Shown here piece by piece: positions 20,682 through 32,879 of a DNA stretch of 64,000 nt (positions are counted from its first letter, which is position 1; every line of letters begins with the position of its first letter). The notes below the pieces were generated by a model. It ran no database searches and had not been told where the DNA came from. It was given only the letters and a program-made list of their open reading frames with translations. Position numbers and translations under genes: made by a program. This stretch comes from Diphasiastrum complanatum (Eukaryota > Streptophyta > Lycopodiopsida > Lycopodiales > Lycopodiaceae): NCBI GenBank assembly GCA_029204225.1, contig CM055095.1, positions 31,508,936 through 31,572,935 on the forward strand. Direction: 5' to 3'.

Positions 20682-21998
20682 TCAACAAACTTTAAGTACA
20701 AAAAGCTTTGATCTAAACTTATCAAACTTTTCTCCAGTAAGTGGCTTAGTGAAAATATCAGCTAGTTGTTCTTCTGTGCTACAATGAACAACAAAAATTT
20801 CACGACTCAACAGCCTCTCACGTATGAAGTGATATTGAATCTCAATGTGTCTAGTTCTCGCATGGAACACTGGATTCTTTGCTAGCTGAATGCCACTCTG
20901 ACTGTCGCTATGTAAAGTTGTGGGATTTTTTTGCTTCATGCCAATTTCTTCCAAGATTTGTCTCAACCATATAGCTTCTTGTGCAGCACTACACATTGCC
21001 TTATACTCTGCTTCTGTGGTGGAAAGAGCAATTGTACTTTGCTTCTTACTAGACCAAGAAAAGCAATTACCACAAAACTAGATTATATATCCTGTGGTGG
21101 ATCTACGATCATCATAGTCACCTCCCCAGTCCGCATCCACATAGCCACACAACTCAGGTAAACCATCATGCTTCCTATAAATCAAGCCAAACTCTGAAGT
21201 GCCTTTCACATAACGCAAAATGCGTTTAGCTGCCTTCCAATGCGTATCCGTAGGTGTTGTCATAAACTGACTTACAATACCAACAACATAGCACATATTT
21301 GGTCTAGTTGTGGTAAGGTAAATCAAGCTCCCTACTAACTGTCTATATAGCGTAGCATCAAATGACTGTGACTCATCAAGCTTAGAAAGCTTTTTACCTG
21401 GTCCAATAGGAGTGTTTACTGGTTTGCAATCCTGCAACCTAAACCTATGTAGCAATTCTTTGACATACTTCACCTGTGTTAAACCCACTTCATGTCCTTT
21501 TTGCCACACTTCTACTCCAAGGCAGTAATGCATCAGGTTGAGATCCGTCATCTCAAATTGTTCCATGAGGTCTTTCTTGATCATGTCTATCATCTCTTGA
21601 TTATTTCCCGTAATAATCAAGTCATCAACATAAAGATCAATCAAAGCAACCATACCATCAAAGCATAAGACATATAGATTTGGATCAGAATGTGATCTCA
21701 CCATCCCCTTTGAACGAAACCACGCACGTGGTGCTTGTTTAAGACCATAAAGCGCTTTCTTCAAGCGACATACTTTATTTTTCTATCCTTTCGTTACAAA
21801 TCCTTCAGGTTGATCCATGAACACTTCTTCTTCTAACTCACCATTTAGAAAAGCAGATTCCACATCCATCTGATGCAAAGGCCAACCAAGATGTGAAGCT
21901 AAAGCAATAAGTAGATGTAGAGTATTCCACTTACAAACCGGTGCAAAGGTCTCCTCATAGTCAATGCCTTTATTTTGTGCGTACCCTTTGATCACCAA
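20682..21998 (-). pseudogene. pol: Reverse transcriptase and RNase H of copia D, broken
   Basis: Reads leftward from VIKGYAQNKGIDYEETFAPVCKW at 21998. MDVESAFLNGELEEEVFM is followed by stop codons after FVTKG (near 21783) and after TGYII (21078), both in an otherwise continuous frame. The catalytic motif is LYVDDLIITGN near 21620. RNase H reads CGYVDADWGGDYDDRRSTTGYI, TTEAEYKAMCSAAQEAIWLRQ, HARTRHIEIQYHFIRERL and EQLADIFTKPLTGEKF, ending near 20682. Confidence 0.9.
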
Positions 21999-23937
21999 TG
22001 GTACTTAGTCCTGTATACCCATTTACAACCAATGGGTTTTTTGCCAACTGGTGGTTCTACTAAGTCCCATGTGCTATGCTTAGCAATTGACTCCATCTCC
22101 TCTCCCATGGACTTGATCCAAATGTCATCATCCTTCGCTTCACCATAAGTCGAAGGTTCTTTGCTTTGAATAATGCTAGATAAGAGAGCATAATTTGCTT
22201 CATACCTTTCAGGTAGTATCTTCTCTCTTGTTGATCTTCGTAGCTCTCCCTGGTTAGATGATCCTGGAAAGTCATCTATGTCGCGGCTCTCCATCAATCT
22301 CTCAAACCACTTAGGGAGCTTTCTGTCAGGTGATCGGCTTTCTGGTGAAAATGTATCCCACGGTACATCCTTCTCCTTGCGTTTGTCACCTGCAATTTCA
22401 ATCCTTCTTGCACCAAAAGATTTGTCCCTACCTCTCCAACCTGTTTCTTGAGGTTGAGTAGTAGTATCTGGAGATGTATCCTCATGTTCATCACTCGGAA
22501 GGTCAATGAATGGATCATCATCAGGTGGTATCCTCACTATACCATCTTTCCTACTGGATGTGTCTATCTTCTCAACATCTTTGTCTTCATACATCTTGGA
22601 TTCATCAAAGATAACATCTCGGCTTATATGGATTTTGTTTTCGATTGGATCAACACATCTATAGCCCTTCACGCGATCATCATATCCTAGGAATATGCAC
22701 TTGATAGCTTTTACATCAAGTTTACGTCTCTCTTCCTTAGGAATGTGTACAAAGGCCTTACATCCAAAGATTCGCAAGTGGTTCACCTTTGGCTTCTTCT
22801 TTGTGAATGCTTCCTCAGGTGTTATTTTTGGTATGGCAATGGTAGGACTTCTATTTTGAAGATAGACTGCCGTGCTACATGCTTCTGACCGAAAATCTTT
22901 TGGTAGTTTCATCTCAACTAGCATAGATCTGGCACTTTCCACAATCGTACGATTTTTGCGCTCAGCTACACCATTGAGAGCAGGAGTATGAGCTTGCGTA
23001 AATTGTCTTTTAATCCCACATTGATCATAAAGATCATTGAAGTCATTAGACTTATACTCACCTCCACTATATGATCTTAGGACTTTGATCTTCCAACCTG
23101 TCTGATTTTCGACCAAGCTTTTGAAGTTCTTGAAGTTATCAAATGCATCTGATTTCTTCTTTAAGAAGTAGATCCACGTCTTACGTGACATATCATCAAT
23201 AAAGGTCATGAAATAGAAGGCTTTTCCTAAGGACATGGTCCTCATGGGCCCGCATAAATCTGTGTGGATTAAATCTAGGCAACACCCCCTTTATTGAACT
23301 TCTCTCGATGCTGCTTCCCATATATACAAGATTCGCACATCGATTTCAAGTGATCTTCTATGGTAGGCAGTCTTGTTACCATCTCCAATTTTCTCATCAA
23401 ACTGAGGCTTCCCAAGTTCAAGTGACCAAGCCTCTTGTGCCACAACTCGGTTTGCGAAGGAACGAATGATACAAGTCCATGTTGCCCCTTGATTGTAGCA
23501 TTCAACCTGTACAATTTTGTATTGGGCTCTCTTACTCCATTCGCAATAACTTTGAACTTTTGGTTCGCATCCTTCACAAACCAACGATCATGGGCGAATT
23601 CTACTTTCAACTTTTGATTAGTAATGACTCCAACAAAAATTAGATTTTTCTTCAAACCTGGTACGTAAAGTACCTCCCTGATCATCCTGCTTTTGCCATC
23701 AGGCAGTTGGATTGAAACTGTGCCTATCCCCTTGATCATGCACACCTCACCATTTGCTTGTGAAACAAATGTTCTATTATCCAACACCTTCAAACTACTG
23801 AACCAATTCTTATTACCTGTCATGTGTCTTGTGGCTCCTGAGTCAATATACCATGCTTGATCATCTTGATTAGATGAAAATGCAGATATGAAGATGCTAG
23901 AGTCTTCAATATCACCCTCATCGACAAGGTTACCTGC
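21999..23937 (-). pseudogene. pol: Protease and integrase of copia D, frameshifted
   Basis: The protease motif AWYIDSGATRHMTG lies near 23860-23820. The integrase zinc-binding part (LWHKRLGHLN ... CESCIYGKQHREKF) runs to about 23275, where a frameshift near the G-run AAGGGGG occurs. The core resumes with MTFIDDMSRKTWIYFLKKKS, LRSYSGGEYKSNDF (the usual RSDNGGEY aspartate replaced by Y) and NGVAERKNRTIVE. The tail (KVNHLRIFGCKAFVHIPKEERRKLD) and linker end at 21992. About 30 bases appear to be missing between WVYRTKY and VIKGYAQ at the junction with RT. Confidence 0.88.
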
Positions 23938-24750
23938 TTATTTTGGTTTTCCCTTGTCTTGTTCCGCCAGGAATTTGCGATATTCACTCTTCCAATGGCC
24001 CTTTTTACCACAATGAAAGCACTTGTCTTTCTTCTTAGTTTTGTTGGAAGATCCCTCATCCTCCTGAGACTTGGCAAATTGCTGTTTAGACTTCTTCTTG
24101 CCCCTGCCCTTGCCTTGTTTTTGGCATGTCGCAAGTGCCTGATCATCAGTATTTTGACGTCTAGCTTTCACCATTTCTCGTCGTTGCTCTTCCTGCATCA
24201 AGATTCCTATGAGCTCGTCAAAGGTGGGCAATCTTTTTCTTGATGCTATTCCGCTCACAAACATCTGATAGGGTTCTATAATGCCGCATAATGCATTATG
24301 CACCAGCTTCACATCACGTATGTGCTCTCCAATAGAATGCAGTTCATCTCTCATTGTCTTGATTCTGGTCATGTACGTCTGAATGTGCTCTCCTTGCTCC
24401 ATGCGGACACTATTCAACTTTGACTTCAGAAACATGATTCTTGATGGATTTGACATCTTGAACTACTCCTTTAGCACATCCCATGCCTGTCTGGGTGTAA
24501 TAGCATCACAAATGTGGGTAATGATGTGATCCTTCACTGACAAGTTAATGAAGGTCAAAGCTTTCCTCATCTTTTTGTCGAACACTTTGATGTCTGCTTC
24601 ATTTGGCAGCCTTCTCTCATCACCTGTGATGACTTCCCACACATCTTTCTCCATCAGTATGTTTTTCATTTTGAATTTCCACACTGCATAGTTGGAAATC
24701 CCGTCCAATTTGCTACTTTCACTCAAAATGGACTCTCCCATGTTTGCCAT
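23938..24750 (-). pseudogene. gag: gag of copia D, one nonsense codon
   Basis: Starts at 24750 with MANMGESILSESSKLDGISNYAVWKFKMKNILMEKDVWEVITG, the usual copia Gag opening. A stop lies at about 24462 after DVLKE in an otherwise continuous frame. A canonical CX2CX4HX4C knuckle, CFHCGKKGHWKSEY, has its last cysteine replaced by tyrosine. It is closely similar to the gag of copia I at 51871-52323. Confidence 0.9.
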
Positions 24751-26050
24751 CGCAAAATTGTTTGAAACTTCTGCCTTAGGCTAAGAACAGTATGTCGAGG
24801 CCAACAGTGATGTCAGAAGTTGAGAATAATGACCTGCACTTTTATTCTTACCAGGCCACTCGCCGCTTTTCCACCAATTTGAAAGCCAAATCGGCGTCGC
24901 CTTCCGAAATGCACTCAGTCATCAACTCCCAACAACGTGCCCAGTGGAATGGTGAAACTACTTCCGACGTACTCCGAACACTTTCTCCACTGCAACCACT
25001 CTGTTTTGCTATACCATACTTGCAGGTACAGTTTGGGTGCCCTTCGTTTGGAGGTTATAGCCTTTCGTTTGGGTCAAAACGGGCAAAGGACCCAAAAATA
25101 GGGACTTTTCTAGCTTTTGAACTATTTCTTCACTTTGAAGAAACTTCACTCTTCAATTGTGAAGGGACCCAACTCAACTTTCAGTATGAAAATTTTTAAT
25201 GAAGTTGAAGGCCAGAATGCACTTCAATTCTTCAGGGCCCTGTTCAAAGCTCATCAAATGGCTGAACCAAATCTTGTGGTTCAAATTTCTTTCCCATCAC
25301 AGATTCTGGACCGTCAATTCATTTAACACCTCATCTAAAGGTCCAAAGTTCATCTAAGCATCGAACCATACTTCTGCAGTTGCTATGGTCTTCGGTACAC
25401 TAAGCTATTTATCGCGTTGGATGCGCGAACAGCCCGCGACCTCCCTGCCTACGGCCGCGCCTCCCTTCTCTGAAAATTATCAGATTAAACTCTCCTATGG
25501 ATCATTTTGAGCACAATCTGAGGCTTGGAGCAGGGTTGCCTACTGAATCCATGACTGTAGAGTGTTCAGTCAGGAAATTCCGTGGAGAAACGGTGATTTT
25601 AGCTCAACTTGACAAAGTGGTTTTTTTCATCTTTTTTACCGCAAATCTGCTAGGTTAATTGTCTGGAGACAAATCTCTGACATAAACCTCAGAATCTCTC
25701 CATGGCTGATTGACAGTGTGATTAGCTTCCTTCTTGTCCTTACGACATCCAAAACGGTGCACAAACAGCGAAGAAATCACCAGTTATGTATAAAAACCGT
25801 AACCCCAAATCCGGTTTCAATTTTCATCTGGCTTCAAAATTGTCAATTTTTCACCAAATTTTTCCCTGTCTGATGCTATGCATAGGCTAATAATCCCTCT
25901 GCTGAGCTTAGCAAGCCTCTATAAATTAGAAACCATGCACCAGTGCTTCTCTTTCCGTCTTCAACCCGCCGTAAAACCCCGAACTCTCAGAAGGCAGTTC
26001 TCCCGAAGCTCTCTTCAACGACGACACTGTACTGTGTACACTCCCTGTAC
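24751..26050 (-). other. Long leader of copia D, no recognised content
   Basis: About 1.3 kb separates the primer site from gag, long for a copia leader. Small ORFs exist on both strands but none resembles a known protein. An undetected insertion could account for the length. Confidence 0.4.
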
Positions 26051-26063
26051 GGCTCTGATACCA
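26051..26063 (-). other. Primer binding site of copia D, Met type
   Basis: On the minus strand it reads TGGTATCAGAGCC, directly after the 5' LTR. The spacing fixes the LTR boundary at 26064. Confidence 0.9.
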
Positions 26064-26320
26064 ACTTAGAATTTGCTTTGCACAGGAACACAGATCATGC
26101 TACAAAACACAGACAGAAAACACTCTCCTCAGCAAGCTCACATAGCAACTGTATTTCTCAGTACATATAGTTGTTCACTCAGGCAACCCATTCATGACCC
26201 AGGTTGCCGTTGGCGAGACGCGTGTCCCGTCGACTTGCCTCGTGGCGAGGCCAACTGATCCTTATCCACTAATAGGACCCACAGTACAGTAACATAGTGA
26301 TTCTAACTTTAATTCTAACT
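26064..26320 (-). repeat. 5' LTR of copia D
   Basis: 257 bp, matching 20354-20628 apart from short indels and scattered substitutions. It lies immediately upstream (minus orientation) of the primer site. Confidence 0.85.
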
Positions 26321-26605
26321 TCGACTTCGACTTCTCATGTATATACCCATCAACCGAATTCATCGACAACCCTAACTCCATCAATTGAATTCGTCGACAT
26401 GTTCGACTTTGACGATGCCGACTTTTCACCAACTAACTGAACTTTGTCGACCTCTTCTTTATGAGGGAAAAGTCGATCCATGAACTATAGGATGACTTCA
26501 AGTACATCTATGATAGTCCACCTAATTTGTACATACATTTATAGTTTGAGAAGACGACCATCTAATGCATAACGACTATAGTACATTAAGTAGTTAAGAT
26601 CTCAT
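26321..26605. repeat. TCGACTT-rich stretch, right of copia D
   Basis: Continues the vocabulary of 20119-20353 (TTCGACTTCGACTTC, GTCGACATG, TTGTCGACC) to about 26480, then plain sequence up to element E. No gene seen. Confidence 0.45.
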
Positions 26606-26610
26606 GCTTC
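26606..26610 (+). repeat. Target site duplication of gypsy E, left copy (GCTTC)
   Basis: GCTTC directly before the 5' LTR is repeated exactly at 33925-33929 after the 3' LTR. Confidence 0.85.
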
Positions 26611-27357
26611 TGTTGGAGAGTTTGTGGATCTCGAGGCAACCCTGACCCTAGTTAATAGGTGAGAGGGATTTGGCACCCTGCGTGTGTAAGTCCAACCCGA
26701 TGATCACATAGTTATTTGATTAATTAGAAAGTCAATAAAGGGACTTTAGGCCTTTTTGCGGGACTTTTAATGTCGCAGGGCCTAAATGTCAAGTTAGTCA
26801 ATAAAGTTGGGTTTCCCTCCAATTTGGATGGTTCCTCCTCTTTTTTAAATTTGAATAGTTAGGGAGGCAGAAATGGACCAATAGGATTCAGAGACCAGGG
26901 TCCTCCTCTCTATTATAAAAAGGGACAAACTCAAGTTTCCCATAGATGTACATATCTTCATTTCAATTAAGCATATTGGTTCTCTTGTGAAGTGGATTTA
27001 TGAATGTCCTTGCTCTCTATCACTTTTCCTCCATCTCTCATGCTTTTATTGTGCTTTGCTGAATGTTGGATGTGATTGTTATTGGAATTGCATGTTTTTA
27101 TACTTTTTATGAGAGAGAAAGGGATAGAGAGAAAGAGTAAGCTATCTTCATTGTGGATCTAGTATTCATGGATGTAGTGTTAATGCTTAGGGTCAGTGGA
27201 TGGTAGAGTTAGATGTGAATCTTCCATTCATGCTGAAATCTGAACTATGCTATCGCTCTCATGGGAACGAATCTACTCGTGACAACTAACTTCATCTCCT
27301 CAATGCTAGATTAATTAGATCTTGGATTGAGGATAGGCAAGGAAAGAACCCACTACA
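26611..27357 (+). repeat. 5' LTR of gypsy E
   Basis: 747 bp, TGTTGGAGAG ... CCCACTACA, three bases before the primer site. It shares the short CCTGCGTGTGTAAGTCC block with the LTRs of B and K but is otherwise distinct. It is about 30 bp longer than the 3' copy owing to two short deletions there. Confidence 0.9.
26914..26920 (+). promoter_or_regulatory. TATA box in 5' LTR of gypsy E
   Basis: TATAAAA before AGGGACAAACTC. The 3' LTR has the matching TATAAAAA at 33497-33504. Likely U3 promoter. Confidence 0.6.
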
Positions 27358-27360
27358 ATT

Positions 27361-27378
27361 TGGCACCGTTGCCGGGGA
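27361..27378 (+). other. Primer binding site of gypsy E, tRNA-Asp type
   Basis: TGGCACCGTTGCCGGGGA, one base different from the B site, complementary to the tRNA-Asp 3' end. Confidence 0.88.
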
Positions 27379-28605
27379 GCTACGCTAATTTTTCAGTTTG
27401 TAACATGTCTGTTGGATGGTTAGCTTGCATTAGGCATCTTGTCGTGGCATGAATAGTGTTAAATCTACATTTAGAATTAGTTTGGGAGTGATTTTGTTTA
27501 ATTTGAGTGGATTTGCTTGTTTGAAATCTAATCTGATTGTGGAACAAGAAAAGCTATTCAGATCGCCAATCTTAAGATCCATTTGGATCTGAGATATCAG
27601 AAAAAACAACAAAAATTAGTCAAAATCTGCCAGATTTTGGTCAAAAGGAGACAAAAATCATCATCAAAATCGATAACTTTTTGCTCCCTTTCAAGAAATG
27701 TTCGTCGAGTTGTAGACACCTTCGATTCTGATCTCAGAACCTTCAGTTTGAAGGGCGAACAATCCTTTCCAGCAGATTTCCAAAAACATAAAAAAAACCA
27801 TAAAAAAACAACAAAAAATTCACCAAAACCCTAAAAATACAGAAAAAGAACCTTCATCCGATTCACTGTGCATAGGTGTGATTCAGATCTATCTATTGTC
27901 AGGTCGACGAAGAATTATATTAGAAATAGAAGGTTTCTCAGAGGATCAGTTGTCATATTGTCATATTTTTGTCAAAAAAAAGTCTATTTTTTTGCAAAAA
28001 TACCAGTATTACTCTTGATTCTTCGCCAAAACTTTTGTCGAGTTTTTTGATCATGCTATTTATAGTAGATTATTATTTTTGAGTTTGGTGAACATTCATC
28101 CTATCCAGATCATAGAAAATATTTATTTTTACCCTCGCCAAACTACAAAAACTGTGTTTTTGTATGCCAAAAACCTTCGTCAGTTCTACCCTAGCTTTAT
28201 TTGTGTCAGATTTTGAGTCTGAGAGTTCGACGAAGGTTACTTATGAAGAACTTGTTAGAAAATTCTGATTAGAGAGTCTTTTTTTTTTTTTTTTCAAAAA
28301 TAACGCTGCTGAACTTTTGCCGAGTGAATCTTCTTCTAGGGAACCTTCGTTAGTTCTATTTTTAGGTTCTGATTTTCCAGATTAAGTCTCTGTCAAATTT
28401 TGGGTCAAATATGATACAGTCTAATTTTGATTCTGAGAATTTTTTCATTTTTGAGAAGTATCGATTGGTTGAATTTCGGGATTTTTTTCACGATATAGGA
28501 ATTTGATTCTTGTCAAGTGGAAGGGATTTGGCAGATATGATCTGAGATAGTTTTGATTGAAAATCTAGATCCAATCTCATTGTCTGCTTGATTTAATCTT
28601 TAAAG
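27379..28605 (+). repeat. Leader of gypsy E with AACCTTCGTC / GACGAAGG motifs
   Basis: AT-rich leader with words such as CCTTCGTC, TTCGTCGAG, GACGAAGGTT and TTGCCGAGTG from about 27700 to 28350, in both orientations. A run of T lies near 28279-28296. The arrangement is analogous to the B leader though the word differs. No protein-coding content was recognised. Confidence 0.55.
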
Positions 28606-30011
28606 ATGGCTACCCCTGGAGGTGCTCTTGGAGGTGCTCCTCAGGAAGTCAATCCAATCATTGTTAGAAGAGCACCCCGTTTGGATCTACCCAAATACAA
28701 TGGATTAATAGATCTAGTTAGATTTCTTCAGATCTATTCTGAATCTTGTAAAGTCTATGGCAAAATTTTTCCCCAGGATAAACTTAAGCTTTTTGATATG
28801 GCCTTAACAGGAGCAGCACAAGATTGGTACTATGATCAAGATGAAACTGAGCATACAGATTGGGAGATTGTAAAACAAGGCCTTATCACGCGGTTCAAAC
28901 CTCGGAAGTTTATGGAAGACCCTTTCCTACTTTTAAGTAAAATTAAAATGGGAAATCAAAAAATGGTTCGAGATTACATTGAATGGATAAAACGCCCGAG
29001 ATCTGAGTGCGAACTTGATTTGATTAACGAAAATGCCATGATTATGTGGTTTTTGTTAGGTTTACCTAAAAGGATCAGATATGAGCTGAAACGCCATAAT
29101 GAGTACGCACTTTTGCAGAATGCTATGGATGATGCAATTCGGAAAGAGGATGAAGATTCAGACGATGAGTTGAATATCAGTATGTTGTCTTATACAGCAG
29201 GGCAGACCACTACGACATCCACCACTATTGCATCAACGAATGTCAACGGTACTACAGAAATGATGCTCAATGAGTTCGAGAAACTCAGGAAGAACCAGCA
29301 GAAACATTTAGAAAAGTTGCAGTCGCAATTTGATGAGAAGATCAAAGCATTGGAAGATTTCCATGGACAAGCAAACAAGGAACTTGAGAAGTTTGCAAAG
29401 ACTTATCCTACTAGAGAAAATGTCCGGTTTTCTATTTGTACAAGAAATCACACAGTGAGTGAGTGTCCTCAATTGAAAAAATGAATGGAAATCAGTATAT
29501 GCCATTTGTGTAATTTGCCTGATCATGAGACTGCTTTTTGCAATTTCAATCCTTGAATAATTCAGCAACAGTATGCCCAGATGGGATATCGAGAATCACA
29601 CTATGGAGGAAATCCGGCAGCTAGACCTCGACAATATGCTCTTGGATACCCGGAACGGTTAGCCTTACCTGCCCCACCAAAGCAGCCCGCTCCTCCTACC
29701 AACTTGATGGAACCAGAACCTTACAGAAGTGCCGAGCAATGGAACTATGGTAATGATCAAGAAAGTGGATCATCAGAACAATATGCTATTTATGCTGTTG
29801 CGCAACAACAAATATCTAGAAACTGGACCAGAGCACCACTTGGATGCTTCGCATGTGAAGAAAATCACAGAGTTGTAAAATGTCCAAATAATGAAAAATT
29901 TGTACCATTCTGTCATGACTGTGGGGTTATGGGCTTTGCTATAAGGAGTGGCCAGCAAAACCAAAGCCACCACCGGCTATAGCTCCTGTAAATTTGATAA
30001 CAATCAAGTAA
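28606..30011 (+). pseudogene. gag: gag of gypsy E, broken
   Basis: ATG at 28606. The capsid domain is intact in one frame: RAPRLDLPKYNG, RFLQIYSESC, AAQDWYYDQDE, RFKPRKFMEDPFLLLSKIKMG, MIMWFLLGLPKRIRYELK. A predicted coiled-coil-like stretch (FEKLRKNQQKHLEKLQSQFDEKI) follows, then SICTRNHTVSEC. Stops lie at 29482-29484 and near 29556. Further knuckles are CHLCNLPDHETAFC near 29500 and CFACEENHRVVKC near 29845. A frameshift near 29925 breaks the last knuckle. The ORF ends PVNLITIK-TAA at 30009-30011, at the same place as the stop in B, with the protease frame continuing after it. Confidence 0.85.
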
Positions 30012-31430
30012 AGACCAATAGCTCAAAATAAACCAAGTGTACCCTTGATGGTGGTCACCAGAGCACAGAAGCAGAAAGAACCGGTAGCAGATTCAGTATC
30101 TGCTGATTCTATACCATTAACTGATATACCAACAACATCTGGAGTCTATCCAAATCTTCATGCAGAAAAAAAAAGATATCAGGATATGAGACAATGGATT
30201 AAACATCTGCAAGAAGAAGAGATGCTTGAAGCTGCTAGATCAACAACCGAAGTTCATTCTTCACCATTGCAGTCACCGAAAAATGTACATCCAAATATGA
30301 ATGTTCAGTTGCATCATCATGAAGAACCTTTCAAAATGACTGAACTGGAAGTACCACAAATAGAATTGCTCATGAATATTTTGTCTAGTAAGATCAATAT
30401 TTCGTTGGGAGAGTTCTTGAAGTTGGTGCCAAAAGCAAAAGAAGTATTAGCGCAAAAGTTAACTCAAGCTGAACCAGAAGTTCATCAGGAGATACTTTTT
30501 TGTGCTGGATTTGAAGTATCTAATGAAGTACTCCATGTCGGAGGAGCTTGGAAAAGTGAACTAAAAAATATCACCCTGCCGATACAACATAGACAATTTT
30601 CTAATGAAGTAGCTATGATAGACGGCGGTTCGGGAGTTGACCTGATTTCTACAAAGCTATGTGCAAAATGGGACCTTACAAAGATAAAACCTGCGACTTT
30701 TGCCATTAAGCTAGTTGATCAAACGACAGTTCATCCACAAATAATGGTTGATACCTGTCAGAATTGCCGAAATACAGTTCGTCATTACTTTCTTAGTAAT
30801 GGACTTACCAAAAGCACCAAATGTCTACTAATTCCTATTGGGACGCCCATGATTACGAGTTGCGCAAGTAATTCATAACTGGGGTACTAGAAAAATCACT
30901 TTTGAAAATCGTGAATGTGCAGTCAAGGTTGATCCTATAACTTGGACTATCAAACCAGTGGTTCAAAAAGAGGATGATGATTCATCAACAACGGATCATA
31001 CTTGTGACTGACCAGTAAAAAGTTTGGGAGTTCATTACGATTTTCAAACCGATACTATCAACTGGAATGAAGCTCTTGCAACGATTGATTGTACAACAAG
31101 ATATATGTGTCAACAAGATAATCAGTCAGATTTGAGCGAGATTTTATTATTGGATCAAACCTTGGATACACCGATCACTTTTTCATTGAATGTGCTGAAT
31201 GTAGCTTGGATATCAACGGAACCTATACCAGATCCGATTGAAGATGAACTTATTTCTATGAGTCATGCCTTGACTTATGATGACAATACAGAACTTACTG
31301 ATGAGCAGATTCAGATTTGGAGTGCATAATATTCCTAATGAACCAATAATAGAACCGCCAAAAGCAGTTGTATTAAAGGACCTAGATCTGGCTACTATAA
31401 AATTTTCGTGAAGATCCAATGGCTAGATTT
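30012..31430 (+). pseudogene. pro: Protease region of gypsy E, frameshifted
   Basis: Begins with MVVTRAQKQKEP, in frame with gag beyond the stop. A helical, charged stretch precedes the protease. The active-site region AMIDGGSGVDLISTKLCAKWDL lies near 30615-30680, with the aspartate codon at about 30621. Frame breaks at about 30820; the homologous continuation (RLRVAQVIHNWGT.KITFEN) is in another frame. A stop near 31009 follows. The linker (TPITFSLNVLNVAWISTEPIPDPIEDELI) aligns with B at 12780-12860. Similarity ends near 31430, before any RT. Confidence 0.82.
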
Positions 31431-31439
31431 TGAAATATT

Positions 31440-32144
31440 TAAAAAAAAGTGCCAAAAAACCGAGTTTTTTCAAGATCTTGACAAATCTGTCCATCAAGAA
31501 CTCTTGCAGAACTCACATTGTCTAGAAATGGTCCAAATACAGCTACTGTAGGAAGGTTGAAATTGGCATTCGATGAAGTCCAACGGATTTTACCAATTCT
31601 CTTGGCGCAATCACCGCAAAGAATTCTTAGTGATGAATTACCAAGGGGACTAGCATCAACAGAGCAACTTGAAGGCAATTCAGCACAAGATCCAAGGAAC
31701 AGTGCCATCACGCAGTCTTCAATGGGAAAGTGCAATGACCAAGGGAAGACCAAAGTTGATGATTGTCCCTCAACGAGCAAGATTAAACCAAAGTCTCATT
31801 GTTCCACAATGCGGCAGCCCAAACCAACGCCAAACCTAGGTATATCCATTCTCAAAAGGCCAAATCTAGGGAATCCAAGCCCAATTAGGCCTCCAGTCCA
31901 ACAAGCACCAGCGGAGGAAAGTCGTCAGGTTCAAGCATACCACTACCTGGATCGACAAAGTAGTCAAATGAGCATGCCGTATCTACATTACGAATTGGAA
32001 GAGCCTATGACGTTGGGACCAGTTGTGCCAATCTATGAGAATCCAGTTTTATTTTGGGATACTCTGATGGAATGTCTCAACTACCCAATTGTTGATGAAC
32101 AAGATTATTCGGAATGGCCACCAGACCCTTATGAGTATTATTGA
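31440..32144 (+). pseudogene. Tail of an A-like 3' ORF inside gypsy E
   Basis: About 208 codons remain open from 31518 to 32144, without a convincing ATG. It is homologous to fragment A in ILP.LL.Q, DEL.RGL.ST.QLEG, RPNLGNPSP, ESRQV.AYH.YLDRQ and MTLGP, and then continues PVVPIYENPVLFWDTLMECLNYP..., showing the part lost from A. The product is unknown. In fragment A the same ORF carries Gag-like knuckles upstream. In E it follows directly on the truncated protease linker, so the join at about 31430 is probably a deletion or recombination point. Confidence 0.7.
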
Positions 32145-32295
32145 AAATTTGGCCAGTCCCGGTTCTTGTTGATCATCCACTAATAAAACCTTAGGTTTTA
32201 CGTAAGCGAATTCTATCCATGTTTTTCCTGAAGCACCCATGTCCCAGCAATAAAAGAACCAACAACAGCGCCCCTTCACGACAGTTGCAGCCTAG

Positions 32296-32780
32296 TGTTG
32301 TGGGTATTTCCTGCACAATAATAAATAAGTGGGTCCCACCACTTAAAATACTGTTGGCCAAGCCTTACCTAGTGGGCCCTACCACAATACATTGTAAGTA
32401 GGGTAGTAAGTGCGAGGACACTGGCATCCTGCGCGTATAAGCCCAACCCAATGAGCACAAGTAGCAAGTTGTACTTTCTAGGAATAAGAGACTAGGGGCT
32501 TGAAACTCTAAAATGACATTAGAGGCCCTAAGTCAAGTTGCAAATTAAAAAGCTAAAAGGGCCCAACTTAAAACTCACATGAATCATGTGAGTGCCCTTG
32601 TGCTTTCTTAGCACCAATAGATTTAAGTTGTGTTTATTTTAAAGGCTTGAATTAGAATCCTTGTCCCAATGAAGTGGCCAATGAGAGTGAAGGAGGCTCA
32701 CCTCTAAAATCTATAAGAGAGAGCCATTTCCTTTGTATTGTATCATCTTCTATTCTCATTCTAATAAAACTCTCTTGGTT

Positions 32781-32879
<99 letters not shown>

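Larger units (their letters stand above)
20354..26320 (-). mobile_element. Copia D: near-complete minus-strand Ty1/copia element
   Basis: Two LTRs (20354-20628 and 26064-26320) bracket all copia domains in minus orientation, with a Met-type primer site next to the right LTR and a purine tract (AAGGGAGAG) next to the left one. Flanks TTGAC and TCGAC could be a target duplication with one mismatch. The coding region has at least four nonsense codons, one frameshift and one small deletion, so the copy is dead. Confidence 0.9.
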
